Origin: Planctomycetota bacterium
GTDB taxonomy: Bacteria; Planctomycetota; Phycisphaerae; Phycisphaerales; UBA1924
Assembly: GCA_018968885.1 (NCBI GenBank)
Contig: JAGWZK010000001.1
Location: 186,001 to 250,000, forward strand
Direction of reading: 5' to 3'
Length of the DNA: 64,000 bases
Shown: positions 42,171-51,771 of the stretch, one piece after another
Numbering within the stretch: position 1 is the first letter of the stretch
Layout of the letters: each line of letters starts with the position of its first letter
Notes under the pieces: model-generated
Seen by the model: only the letters and a program-made list of their open reading frames with translations
Told to the model about the DNA's origin: nothing
Databases searched by the model: none
Made by a program: the position numbers and the translations under genes

Positions 42171-43796
42171 ATGGCAGATGAGACGGGGCGAAGTGAAGAG
42201 GGTGTTGAAGGAAGTGCCGCCGGCGAAGGTGACTCGGTTGACTTCGACCCCACATCGCCTCGCTCTATGTGGCCCGGCCTGTTGGACGCCCTGACCGGGG
42301 TGGGCTATGCGCTTTTGGCTCTCTTTGTCGGCGAGTTTCTGGGCCCGGCTGGCCGTGCGGGATTTGATGCTCTCAATTACCACGTTCCGACGATCGTGCG
42401 GTTTGCCGATCAAATGCCTCGTCCGGATTTGAGTGACTATCTCTCGGCAACGACGCCAGGATACCACTTGCTCATGGCGGTTTGCGGATTCACTGGCGCG
42501 ACAAGTATCGGGGCTGCGGCAATTGGCGTGGTGCTCTTGCAAGTGACTTTTACCGGGTTGTTTGGGAGGATTTCGAAGTATCGGGTGTTTCTTGAATCTC
42601 GTGGAGACGCCCAGGCGACGGACCCATCGGTTGGGCTGTCCTGGTTGTGTAGATTGTGCATCACCGCTCCGCTTCTCGCGAGCGTATATGTCTTCACGAG
42701 TTCTGCGTGGTCGCTGCCCGACAATCTGGCGTGGGCAGGGGTTGTGGCGGTTCTCGTAACTGCTATCCACTTCCGACAATCCGCTGTGGTGTACGTTTTC
42801 GCGGCAGTGTTTTTGGCCCTGCTGGTTTTCGTTCGTCAGATCCACCTCTGGGCCGCAGCACCGCTCGTTGTGGCTGCATGGATGAGCGCGGGTATTCAAA
42901 GCGGCTTGCCTGTGCGACTGAATCAATCGCACGAGGCGGGTTGGACGTGGCGCGATCTTTTGTTCACGCAACTGGATCGACGCATCAAGCGAGCCGCGAT
43001 GGCTGTGCTTTGCACATTGCCCGCATTTGCCCTCGTGGGATTCTTCGTTCATCTGTGGGGCGGACTCACGCCGCCGACGTTTCAGGGTCAGTATCCGGTG
43101 GATATGAGTAAGCCGCCACTTTTGCGGCTGATCAATGCGCCCGCCGCGCCCGCGTTTGTGCTCGCATTGTTTGGAGTGTTTGGCTCGTTCTTCGCGGCGT
43201 GGTGGGGGCCAGCGGCTATTCGTGGCTTGAAGCATTCGCGCGGGCGAGTGGTGTTGATCGCAGGTGCTGTTTTTGGATTACTCGCGGCAGTGATTCCGGC
43301 GACAACGTATTCGATGGCAGAGGGCCGATGGAGCGGACTCTGGAACATCGCGGCGAAGTTGCCGACGGTCGGGCATACATCACTGTTGATCGCGGCGTGC
43401 TCGATATTGGGGGGTGTGATTGTCGCAGCGATGATGTTGGGGATGCGGGTGAATCAGGCGGCGGTGTTGCTGACGAGCATCGCGGGGTTTGCCGCGGCAC
43501 AGATGGCGAGCTTTCAATTGTGGCAGCGCTACAACGAGCCGTTTGTGTTGATTGTGCTGATCCTGTGCTGCGGGCCACTGTTGAGCACGCAGGATGTGAC
43601 TGAGCCGGCGCGACCACTGAGCGCGAAGTGGTGGTGGAGGTTGCGGATCGCCGGGCCGCTTGTACTCGCGTTGCTCTTGGGGGCGGTGACGGTAAATGAG
43701 CTAAGGAAGGCAACGCCGCAACCGGTATTGAATTTGGAGCCGGGGACAGAGCGGACCAAGGAGTTCCTGCGGACAGGGAAGATTGAAGAGAAGTGA
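42171..43796 (+). CDS. Polytopic membrane protein, GT-C glycosyltransferase-like
   Basis: About 541 residues with 11-13 membrane helices. Right after the first helix comes DALNYHVPTIVRFADQMPRPDLSDYLSATTPGYHLLMA, a loop with acidic residues and a TTPGYH motif similar in layout to GT-C enzymes of the ALG10 kind. SSAWSLPDNLAWAGVVAVLV and LLVFVRQIHLWAAAPLVV also recall that family. I infer a polyprenyl-sugar-dependent transferase; the exact family is uncertain. The ATG at 42171 is preceded by a weak purine stretch; a GTG at 42165 is an alternative. It lies between the DUF4394 gene and gmd. Confidence 0.6.
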   Translation: MADETGRSEEGVEGSAAGEGDSVDFDPTSPRSMWPGLLDALTGVGYALLALFVGEFLGPAGRAGFDALNYHVPTIVRFADQMPRPDLSDYLSATTPGYHLLMAVCGFTGATSIGAAAIGVVLLQVTFTGLFGRISKYRVFLESRGDAQATDPSVGLSWLCRLCITAPLLASVYVFTSSAWSLPDNLAWAGVVAVLVTAIHFRQSAVVYVFAAVFLALLVFVRQIHLWAAAPLVVAAWMSAGIQSGLPVRLNQSHEAGWTWRDLLFTQLDRRIKRAAMAVLCTLPAFALVGFFVHLWGGLTPPTFQGQYPVDMSKPPLLRLINAPAAPAFVLALFGVFGSFFAAWWGPAAIRGLKHSRGRVVLIAGAVFGLLAAVIPATTYSMAEGRWSGLWNIAAKLPTVGHTSLLIAACSILGGVIVAAMMLGMRVNQAAVLLTSIAGFAAAQMASFQLWQRYNEPFVLIVLILCCGPLLSTQDVTEPARPLSAKWWWRLRIAGPLVLALLLGAVTVNELRKATPQPVLNLEPGTERTKEFLRTGKIEEK

Positions 43797-43944
43797 CGGC
43801 GGTTTCCTTGCGACTCGATGCTGGAAGTTGGGTGCTGTTTGGGCTGCGGGTGCATTTGCGGCGCACCAACACACAATCCGCACTTGGCCGTACTTTGGTT
43901 TGGTGATTTCTGAGCCGATACAAGGTGTAGCGACTGCACGGGAT

Positions 43945-44002
43945 GCCCCCGGAATCGGGGGCTGATCACTGCCGCAGCGCGAACCGCCTCCGGCGGCGTT
44001 CG
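43945..44002. repeat. Two palindromes upstream of gmd
   Basis: GCCCCCG-GAAT-CGGGGGC (43945-43962, perfect) and CGAACCGCC-TCC-GGCGGCGTTCG (43980-44002, two-base bulge), in the 246-base gap before gmd. They could be a leader hairpin or degenerate REP-like units. No T-run follows either. Confidence 0.4.
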
Positions 44003-44042
44003 TATCGTTGCCTCCCTCGATTCTCATCACAGGAACAAGAAC

Positions 44043-45107
44043 ATGGCCACTGCTCGCTCGAAGGTTGCTCTCATCACCGGTATCACTGGCCAGGACGGCT
44101 CGTATCTTGCCGAGTTTCTGATCGCCAAGGGGTATCAGGTGCACGGCATCATCCGCCGCTCTTCGAGCTTTAACACTGGCCGCATCGACCACATTTATCT
44201 TGATCCGCACGTCAAGGGTGGCAATCTGAAGTTGCATTACGGCGACCTGTGCGATTCCAATTCGCTGCAGCGGATTCTGGATCAGGCCAACCCCAGCGAG
44301 GTGTACAACCTCGGTGCCCAGTCGCACGTGCGCGTGTCGTTTGACATGCCGATCTACACGGCAGAGACGGTGTCAATGGGCGCGCTGAAACTGCTCGAGG
44401 CCGTTCGCGAGCATCAGCAGCGCACAAAGACCGAAGTGAGGTATTACCAGGCCTCCAGCTCTGAGCAGTATGGCCTGGTACAGGAAGTGCCCCAGAAAGA
44501 AACCACGCCTTTCTATCCCCGTTCGCCGTACGCCTGTGCGAAGTTGATGGCTCACTGGGCGACGGTGAATTATCGCGAGAGTTACGGCATGCACGCATCC
44601 TGTGGCATCCTTTTCAACCACGAATCACCCCGCCGCGGCGAGACGTTTGTGACCCGCAAGATCACCCGCGCCGTCGGCCGCATCAAGATGGGTCTGCAGG
44701 ACAAGGTCTTCCTGGGCAATCTTGACAGCAAGCGCGACTGGGGCTTTGCCGGCGACTATGTGAAGATGATGTGGATGATGCTGCAGCAGGAGAAGGCGGA
44801 TGATTACGTCGTCGCCACCGGCCGCACCATCACGGTGCGCGAGTTTGCTGAGATGGCCTTCCGCCATGCAGGTCTTGATTTCCAAAAGCACGTGCAGTTT
44901 GACCCGCGCTACCTGCGTCCGGCCGAGGTGGATCTCTTGTTGGGCGACCCCTCCAAGGCGATGAACAAGCTTGGTTGGAAGCCCGAAACCAGCGTCGAGC
45001 AGCTCGCGGCGATGATGGTGGACCACGACACCGAACTGGCTTCGCGTGAAAAGACCCTGCGCGATGCCGGGCACGCCATGCCGGCATTTGCCGGGCATGA
45101 TCAGTGA
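44043..45107 (+). CDS. gmd: GDP-mannose 4,6-dehydratase
   Basis: 354 residues, the usual Gmd length. It converts GDP-mannose to GDP-4-keto-6-deoxymannose, the precursor of fucose, rhamnose and related sugars. The NADP site is [40 protein letters not shown]. The catalytic Tyr-x-x-x-Lys is in [14 protein letters not shown], with the Ser/Thr region [11 protein letters not shown] before it. [16 protein letters not shown] is a hallmark Gmd block, as is [18 protein letters not shown]. No GDP-fucose synthase or other reductase gene follows. It is the clearest nucleotide-sugar gene in this envelope-polysaccharide region. Confidence 0.96.
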   Translation: MATARSKVALITGITGQDGSYLAEFLIAKGYQVHGIIRRSSSFNTGRIDHIYLDPHVKGGNLKLHYGDLCDSNSLQRILDQANPSEVYNLGAQSHVRVSFDMPIYTAETVSMGALKLLEAVREHQQRTKTEVRYYQASSSEQYGLVQEVPQKETTPFYPRSPYACAKLMAHWATVNYRESYGMHASCGILFNHESPRRGETFVTRKITRAVGRIKMGLQDKVFLGNLDSKRDWGFAGDYVKMMWMMLQQEKADDYVVATGRTITVREFAEMAFRHAGLDFQKHVQFDPRYLRPAEVDLLLGDPSKAMNKLGWKPETSVEQLAAMMVDHDTELASREKTLRDAGHAMPAFAGHDQ

Positions 45108-45153
45108 GTTTGCGGCGAATCGGGCCGCTTGACTGATTCTGTATGATGCTCTG

Positions 45154-47633
45154 ATGAGAGCACTTCTGCCGCAGCGGGGTGACTGGTCACTCTGTTGCTT
45201 GAGTGTGTGTGTTATGGCGTTCGTCGCCCGCGCGCAGCCGTGCGCACCGGCCTGGATTGCCGGTGATCCGATTCCTGGCGTACACGGAAAGGTCTGGGGC
45301 ACTTGTCTCTGGGATCGTGATGGTTCCGGACCCGGTCAGCCGCTGGTTGTAGCGGTGGGAGAATTCAATATTGCGGGCGATCAGTTTGCCGCCAACGTAG
45401 CAACTTTTGATCTGGCGACCCAGCGTTGGTCGCGTTGCCGTGATGGAGTAAATGCCAAGGCGCGAGCGTGTACATCGATTCGCAATGCCGCGGGGGGCGA
45501 AGACCTCGTCGTTGGTGGTGATTTTTCAATGGCGGGAGGCGTGGCGGTTCAGCATCTGGCGCGGTTTGACGGCTCGCGCTGGCATGATGTTGGTGGCGGG
45601 GTGAATGGTGTGGTTCGCGCGCTGGCTTCGATACCGACAAGCAGCACCACAAGTCTGCTATGTGTCGGCGGAGCCTTCACCGCTTCGAGTAGCGTGCCGT
45701 CACCGTACCTGGCTACTTGGGACGGGACCTCTTGGGGTAGTCTGGTTTCGGGTTTGAGAGATGAAGTAAATGCGCTTTCAATCGCCGTGAATGCGACGGG
45801 CTCGCCTGATCTTGTGATAGCCGGACGATTCTTTGTGCGCGGTGGACTAATGGTGTGTGGGTCAGCCTGCCGCAGGTCCCGTTTTATCCATCACCAACCG
45901 GGCTTGCGGCAATCGGTTGGCCTCGAACCGGTGGCGGCTATGACCTCATCGCGGGAGCAGAACAAACTAATATTTTCAACATGACCGACTATTACACGAT
46001 GTACTGGTCAGGGAGCAGTTGGTCATTCCTGCACGGTCCATCCGGTCGTCTGAACTACTCACACTTTGCTTTTGGAACAGCTCGACAAGCCGCCGGCAGG
46101 CCCGCTCTGTTTACAACGATCAGATCCGGTCCGGGAGCTGGCGTTTACGTAGAGAATGGCGCAGGGTGGTCTCAAACTCTGGGCGTGGAAGCCTCCTGCT
46201 TCTTGGCCCTACCGGTTTCACCTGTTGTGGACGACTTAATCATCGGCGGATTGTTTCGGGCACTAGGCGGTAACTCAGTTCTGCGGTTGAGTGGCAACTC
46301 CTGGTCTCCAATGGGAAGCGGACTTGAACGACCCGTGACTCAGCTGGCTCGGATGAGAGACGCTTCCGGTTCGCGGCGAGTGGTTGCTGCGGGATCGTTC
46401 ACGATTCCTGGGCAGGGAACCTCGCGGCTTGCGTATCAAAGTCGGAGTTCTTGGATATGGCTTGGCGGACCTGTCAATCGCGAGGTTCGTGACATGCTGG
46501 TTTTGCCGCAGGCGAGTGGACCCGATCACCTTTTGATCGCAGGTGACTTCACTTCGATCGGAGGAGCGCTAATCGCTCATCTTGCAAAGTGGGATGGCAC
46601 ATCGTGGTCTTCATTTGGAACGGGTGCCTTCATTGGCGGCGGACCTGTTTGTATGACCTTGCATCCGAATGGATCGGGTGGAGAGGATCTGGTCGTTGGC
46701 GGGACTTTCACATCCATCGGGGGTGTTGCGGCAACGCGGATCGCCAAGTGGGATGGAACGCAGTGGCACACACTCGGCGACGGGTTTAGCTACTCCAATA
46801 CCAATCCCGCGCCCGTTGTGAAAGCGGTTGCAAGTGTACCGCGTATCGGTGGCGGTGCAGATCTTTATGCCGGCGGCAATTTCGACCAAACCGGTACCAC
46901 ACCTCGATCAAGCATCTGCCGCTGGAACGGAACCTCGTGGGACGATCTGGGGGGCGGCTTAGGCGGACCCAGGTTTCCGTTCTCCGGGTACGGGCCCCCA
47001 ATCTACTGTAACTTTGTCACGGCGCTTGATGTCGTGCCGCGACGAGGCGGAGGTGCAGACTTGGTTGTTGGTGGGTGTTTTGATTCAGCGGGAGGTATGC
47101 CAGTGTTGCGAATTGCCCGCTGGGATGGCAATGCCTGGCATCCGATGGGTTCCGGGCTTGGAAGACGAAGCGAGGGCATTTTCGCGGCTCCTGTCGCGCT
47201 AACTCATATGCCAAACATGCTCGCGGGCTGGGACGTGTTTGCCGGCGGAGGATTTGTCACGGCAGGCGGAAACCCCGCAAAGCGCATCGCGAGGTGGGAT
47301 GGCGCGCAATGGCATCATGTTGATGGGGGATTGGATGGTGAAGTTGCAGACTTACTCGTTGTGCCCGGCACCAACGGCCGCTCCGAGTTGTACGCCGCAG
47401 GAGACTTTGTGCAAGCGGGTTCGGTGATTTCGTGCCGCATCGCGATTGCCAATTGTCCCACTCCTATGTGTAAGACCGATATCAATGGGGACATGCAAGT
47501 GGATTTTTTCGACTATGTGGCCTTTCTTTCCGCGTTTGCCGAACAGGCCGATATCGCTGATTTCAACGAGGATTTCACGGTTGACTTTTTTGATTATCTG
47601 GACTTCGCTGCAGGGTTTTCCCAAGGGTGCTGA
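45154..47633 (+). pseudogene. Frameshifted beta-propeller protein with GC-type dockerin tail
   Basis: Two overlapping frames together make one protein. Frame 1 (45154-45984) has a signal peptide (SLCCLSVCVMAFVARAQPCAP) and repeats of the type FDGSRWHDVGGGVNGVVRAL and WDGTSWGSLVSGLRDEVNALS. It stops making sense after LVIAGRFFVRGG near 45846. Similarity continues one frame back (from about 45855) with VWVSLPQVPFYPSPTG, more WDGTxWxxLGxGL repeats, and the end DINGDMQVDFFDYVAFLSAF plus DFNEDFTVDFFDYLDFAAGFSQGC, a dockerin pair. A single missing base between roughly 45840 and 45860 would explain it. I see no slippery heptamer, so decay or sequencing error is likelier than programmed shifting. Confidence 0.85.
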
Positions 47634-47645
47634 AGAGAGGTTTAC

Positions 47646-48458
47646 ATGAACACAAAGACACTGCTTGCATGGTCCGTGACCGCCCAACTGCTTGCCACAT
47701 CCCCTGCTCTTGCTCAAACCGCATCACTGCGCTGGGAAGCTCGGTTCCCGGGTGGCCCGTGGCAAAGTGGCGCCATCGCCTCCGCCGCTCAACAGGCGAT
47801 TGAGGTTCGCCTCGTCGCTTCTTGGGATGTGCCCGGGAGCACGGGTGCAGCGTGGTTATACATGGATGCGCTTGTCAAGGATGCGGCAAACGACGACAGC
47901 GCGGTGAACCCGGTGCGTGTGCCGCCATTCAACGCCCGTCCACAGACGATCTCGGCGCGACGCGTCGCGCAAGGCATCAAGATCGACGACAATGCTGATC
48001 TTGGCGAAGCGGGGGCCAATCCTTCGTCGCTCATCCTTCTGCAGCTGCGTTCAGAGATCAGCGGCACCAACTACAGCACCAGCAATCCCGTCACGCTTCT
48101 CACTTTCCAGTTGCAGGTCGGCAGCGAAGCAGGAATCCGCCGCGTGACGTGCGCGTGGCCGTCGAACGTGACGAACGACCCAGTGCATCGCAACCTGCGC
48201 GTGTACACCACGCCGCAGGGTGCCAATACCCAGCCCTTCACGCAGCCGTGCGATCTGACCATTTATGTCGGCGGCGGTCCCGGACCCGGACCCTGCTATT
48301 TTGCGGACTTCAATCGCGATGAAGTGGTTGATTTCTTTGATTATCTCGATTTCGTCGCCGACTTCTCATCCGCGATGCCGAGCGCTGATGTGAACTACGA
48401 CTGTGAGATCGATTTCTTTGATTATCTGGATTATCTGGAGTACTTCAGCGGGTGCTGA
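47646..48458 (+). CDS. Secreted GC-type dockerin protein of unknown function
   Basis: 270 residues. Signal peptide MNTKTLLAWSVTAQLLATSPALAQT. The middle (IEVRLVASWDVPGSTGAAWLYMDALVKD... NPVTLLTFQLQVGSEAGIRRVTC) looks like a beta-sandwich. A Gly/Pro linker (YVGGGPGPGPCYF) leads to the tail DFNRDEVVDFFDYLDFVADF and DVNYDCEIDFFDYLDYLEYFSGC, two Ca-binding-like dockerin repeats ending in Gly-Cys. It starts 12 nt after the stop of the frameshifted propeller gene and is probably in the same transcript. GAGAGG before the ATG is the ribosome site. The stop lies only 15 nt from the end of the convergent gene. Confidence 0.85.
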   Translation: MNTKTLLAWSVTAQLLATSPALAQTASLRWEARFPGGPWQSGAIASAAQQAIEVRLVASWDVPGSTGAAWLYMDALVKDAANDDSAVNPVRVPPFNARPQTISARRVAQGIKIDDNADLGEAGANPSSLILLQLRSEISGTNYSTSNPVTLLTFQLQVGSEAGIRRVTCAWPSNVTNDPVHRNLRVYTTPQGANTQPFTQPCDLTIYVGGGPGPGPCYFADFNRDEVVDFFDYLDFVADFSSAMPSADVNYDCEIDFFDYLDYLEYFSGC

Positions 48459-48473
48459 TCGAGTACGCGGCGA

Positions 48474-49667
48474 TCACGGAAAGAGCGGCACAAGTTTGCC
48501 AAAGAGGCCCTGTATCTCCTGCTCTGGGCCAGCGGCGAAGTAGAGGTGGTTCTTGTAGCCGAGGGTTTCGCCGTTGCCCCAGGTGAGGCCCCAGAGGCCG
48601 TCGAGTTCGATGGGCTCACCCTTCTGATCGCGCAAGGTGTCGACGTAGGCTCCGGAGACAAGGTCGTACGCGAGAATGCGTCCGTCGCCAAAGTTGCCGA
48701 CCAAGAGGTGGTTGGAGAGAGCACCAAAGTCCTGAGGCGCAATCGCGAGCCCCCACGGCGCATTCAGTTGGATGGAGTGCTGCAGGGAGCGGATAAGGCG
48801 GCCTTCTTCGTCAAAGACTGACAGGTAACCGTAACCGGGGTAGGCCTCCGCATCGCCGGGTTCGTTGGCGATGCGAGCCCACGCGGCGTATATCTTGCCT
48901 TCGTGCCACCAGAGATTGAAGATGGCGTAGCCATCACCGACGGCAGGATCTTTGAAATCTCCGGCGAGGGTGACGGGTTTCCATCCACCATCGAATACGT
49001 CGACGACGGATGTGTTCATGCAGCAGGCGTAAATGCGGCTGCCAGAAGTTTTTTCGGTTGCGGCGAGTCCGACGTACATGCGCCCCTCGCCGCCACGATC
49101 GATGACTTTCACTCCCTTTTCCTGACCGTTGGTCCAGCCATAGATGGTGCCATCGAGGGCGACGAAGATGAATTTGCTGGAGCCCTTCACCTTGCCATCG
49201 TCGACGGGGTATTCGGTGGTGGCAAAGCCGCTGTACACCATACCTGTGGGCTGTGAGAATGTCTCGTTTTTCTCGTGCAGTGCGCCGACGGGGAGGTGAA
49301 CGACTTCGAGTTCATCCTGGCCGAAGGGGTGCCCTGGCGCATCACCGATGTAGGTGGTCGTGGTGCCGGTGCCGGTGTTGGTGATCCACCAGTGGCCACC
49401 CTTGCCCGGCGGGCGAATCGCGATCCCCCACGCATCGACCATGAGTTCATCCACGATCAGGGGGTTGTCTGACTCGCGGGTAGAGACCAGCGGCACCATG
49501 ATGTAGGCGTTGCGGTAATCCTTGCGTGCGGGGAGTTCTGGTTGGATCCAGCGCTTGTCGCGCACTTCGAGGGGGTCAGGGATCTTGTAGACCTGCGCGG
49601 AGACCAGTGATGCGGCGTGCGTGGCGAGGGCGACACCCAGTGCGATGGTGATGTGTTGCTTGTTCAT
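48474..49667 (-). CDS. TIGR03118-family secreted protein
   Basis: 397 residues. Signal peptide HITIALGVALATHAASLVSAQV. The family blocks are present: VPLVSTRESDNPLIVDELMVDAWGIAIRP, a WITNTGTGTTTTYIGD segment, PTGMVYSGFATTEYPV, SKFIFVALDGTIYGW, and the ending LNAPWGLAIAPQDFGALSNHLLVGNFGDGRILAYDL plus LDGLWGLTWGNGETLG. It is a six-bladed-propeller-like protein of unknown biochemical role, presumably exported. It is divergent from a PhoX-like dockerin protein, with a 277-base shared upstream region. Confidence 0.87.
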   Translation of the reverse strand: MNKQHITIALGVALATHAASLVSAQVYKIPDPLEVRDKRWIQPELPARKDYRNAYIMVPLVSTRESDNPLIVDELMVDAWGIAIRPPGKGGHWWITNTGTGTTTTYIGDAPGHPFGQDELEVVHLPVGALHEKNETFSQPTGMVYSGFATTEYPVDDGKVKGSSKFIFVALDGTIYGWTNGQEKGVKVIDRGGEGRMYVGLAATEKTSGSRIYACCMNTSVVDVFDGGWKPVTLAGDFKDPAVGDGYAIFNLWWHEGKIYAAWARIANEPGDAEAYPGYGYLSVFDEEGRLIRSLQHSIQLNAPWGLAIAPQDFGALSNHLLVGNFGDGRILAYDLVSGAYVDTLRDQKGEPIELDGLWGLTWGNGETLGYKNHLYFAAGPEQEIQGLFGKLVPLFP

Positions 49668-49944
49668 GGTGCGACGCTAGCGATGCGATGTTTTGTTCGT
49701 GTCGTTTTCTGATGAGGTTCGCGTGAAGGTCTTGCAAAGACGATGGGGAGGAATGAGTGCGCGGGAAATCCCTGTGAGAGAGAACCTTCGCACGGTCTTG
49801 AATCGCCGCTAACACATCCGCGCTCCGAAGTGGATTCACTCTGGCCAATTGAAGTGGCATCTCGATGCGCAGGTTCTGGTGGACCTTCGCGTTCAAGATC
49901 GCACCGGGTTCCGGTTCACCCATTTGGACCCAGGGAGATTGAAT

Positions 49945-51672
49945 ATGAAGCGTTCCTGTCTTTCCGCTCTTGCACTGTTGGCGCTCGCTGGCTCATTGGC
50001 TTCGGCACAGGTCACCGGCCCCAACGCTGGCGCCCCGCCGTACATGCTTCCGAGCGATGGCTCCTCGGGAACGATCTTCGTCTCCATCGCCACCAATGGC
50101 CGCGGCGGGGCGAACGTTGATCCGGACATCACCTATCCCAAACTGGGCGGCGGCGTGTATCGCCTGTGGGGCCTTGTGGATGGTGCCGGCGCGTTCCGTG
50201 ATGCGGATGACTTGGCGAACAACACCTTCTCATTCCTGGTCAATCACGAAGTCGGCTCGGGCTCGGGCGGAGTGAAGGGCCACGGGGCTAACGGCACGAC
50301 GGTGTCTCTCTGGAAGATTAAGGCAGATGCCACCGACCTTCAGGTGATTGGCGGCAAGGACCTGATGACCAACGTGTTGCTGTGGGATACGACCACGAAC
50401 GCGTATGTTGCCGGCTCGCCGTCGCTCGGTCGCTTCTGCGCTGCTGAATTGGCCGCGCCCAGTGCTTTCCGCTTCGGTTCACTCGGTACGGATGAGCGGA
50501 TCTTCCTGAACGGTGAAGAGACGGGCGCCAACGGCCGCGCCTTTGCTCACATCGCCACCGGCCCGAACGCCGGCACGACGTACGAACTCCCCAGCCACGG
50601 TGACTACTCCTGGGAAAACAACGTTGCTTCACCCTTCCCCCAAGCCAAGACGGTGGTGATCGGCGCTGATGACTCGACCCCCGGCAACGTCTTTGTGTTT
50701 GTGGGCAATAAGCAGTCGACCGGCACCGAGATCGAGCGTGCGGGCCTCACCGGCGGCACGGTGTACGCGATCGGTATGAGCGGCACGACGGTCAACGGCA
50801 GCGGCCAGAACGAAGAGAGCGCGACCAACATCCTGGGTAATGCGGTCTCCGGCCCAGTGGCCAGCAAGGCATTCACCATGATCAACATGGGTGACCTGAC
50901 CAACGTGTCGGGCGCAACCCTGCAGAGCAGCGCGGACGCACAGGGTCAGATGAACTTCAACCGCCCCGAAGACCTCTGCTGGGATACTCGAAATCCCAAC
51001 GTGGCTTACTTCCTTACCACTGCGTCTTTCAACGGCAACAGCCGCCTGTGGAAGATGGAGTTCACCGACATCACCCTGCCCCAGTTGGGCGGCACCATCA
51101 CCATGCTGCTGGATGGCAACGACATTACCACGGCCTCGGGTGGATTCACTTCCGCCACCGGCGCGACACAGCTGAAGATGATGGACAACATCGGCATAAC
51201 CCGCGGCGGCATCCTGCTCATCCAGGAAGACCCCGGCAACAACGCTCGTCTCGCTCGCATGTGGGCCTACGACATCTACGCAGACTCGGTTGTTGAAGTC
51301 GGTATCTCCAGCTCCAACTACTTTGTCACCGGCGCGCCCAGCTTCCTCACCCAGGACGAAGAGACCTCCGGCGTGCTCGAGGCGTGGGACATCCTCGGTC
51401 CCGGTTGGACTCTGCTGGACATGCAGGCCCACTACAGCATCACCGCCAACGGCCTCTCTGAAGGTGGTCAGTTGCTCGCGGCTTACATCCCCGCAGCCAA
51501 GCGCCTGTGCCAGGTCGACATCAACAGCGATTCGATCGTCGACTTCTTTGACTACCTGGATTTCGTTTCCGCCTTCAGCAGCAACGCCCGCTTCGCTGAC
51601 TTCAACCTCGACGGCGTGATCGACTTCTTTGACTACCTGGATTTCGTTGCCGCTTTCAGCACTGGCTGCTGA
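49945..51672 (+). CDS. PhoX-like (DUF839) secreted protein with GC-type dockerin tail
   Basis: 575 residues from the ATG at 49945, with GGGAG about 7 nt upstream. Signal peptide MKRSCLSALALLALAGSLASAQ. The body has PhoX/DUF839-type blocks: FSFLVNHEVGSGSGG, GRFCAAELAAPSAF, IFLNGEETGANGRAFAH, QMNFNRPEDLCWDTRNPNVAYFLTT and GILLIQEDPGNNARLARMWAYDI. PhoX enzymes are Ca/Fe-dependent phosphatases with a propeller fold; activity here is not proven. The tail, DINSDSIVDFFDYLDFVSAF then DFNLDGVIDFFDYLDFVAAFSTGC, is a dockerin pair. The DNA encoding FFDYLDFV is nearly identical in both repeats. Confidence 0.85.
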   Translation: MKRSCLSALALLALAGSLASAQVTGPNAGAPPYMLPSDGSSGTIFVSIATNGRGGANVDPDITYPKLGGGVYRLWGLVDGAGAFRDADDLANNTFSFLVNHEVGSGSGGVKGHGANGTTVSLWKIKADATDLQVIGGKDLMTNVLLWDTTTNAYVAGSPSLGRFCAAELAAPSAFRFGSLGTDERIFLNGEETGANGRAFAHIATGPNAGTTYELPSHGDYSWENNVASPFPQAKTVVIGADDSTPGNVFVFVGNKQSTGTEIERAGLTGGTVYAIGMSGTTVNGSGQNEESATNILGNAVSGPVASKAFTMINMGDLTNVSGATLQSSADAQGQMNFNRPEDLCWDTRNPNVAYFLTTASFNGNSRLWKMEFTDITLPQLGGTITMLLDGNDITTASGGFTSATGATQLKMMDNIGITRGGILLIQEDPGNNARLARMWAYDIYADSVVEVGISSSNYFVTGAPSFLTQDEETSGVLEAWDILGPGWTLLDMQAHYSITANGLSEGGQLLAAYIPAAKRLCQVDINSDSIVDFFDYLDFVSAFSSNARFADFNLDGVIDFFDYLDFVAAFSTGC

Positions 51673-51730
51673 TCGATCACCACTTCACGCGGCCACTCCA
51701 CCGCGACATCTGTTTGACTTGGAGACGCCT

Positions 51731-51770
51731 GCCGCCCGAAGCCGCCATCGCTTCGGGCGGCGGGTTTTTT
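51731..51770 (+). terminator. Intrinsic terminator after the PhoX-like gene
   Basis: A perfect twelve-base stem GCCGCCCGAAGC/GCTTCGGGCGGC (51731-51742 with 51750-51761), then GGG and TTTTTT (51765-51770). It separates this gene from the convergent flippase gene. Confidence 0.9.
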
Positions 51771-51771
51771 C

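Noticed and set aside
45820-45870. Programmed -1 ribosomal frameshift in the propeller gene
   Set aside because: No X-XXY-YYZ slippery heptamer or strong downstream structure is visible at the junction.
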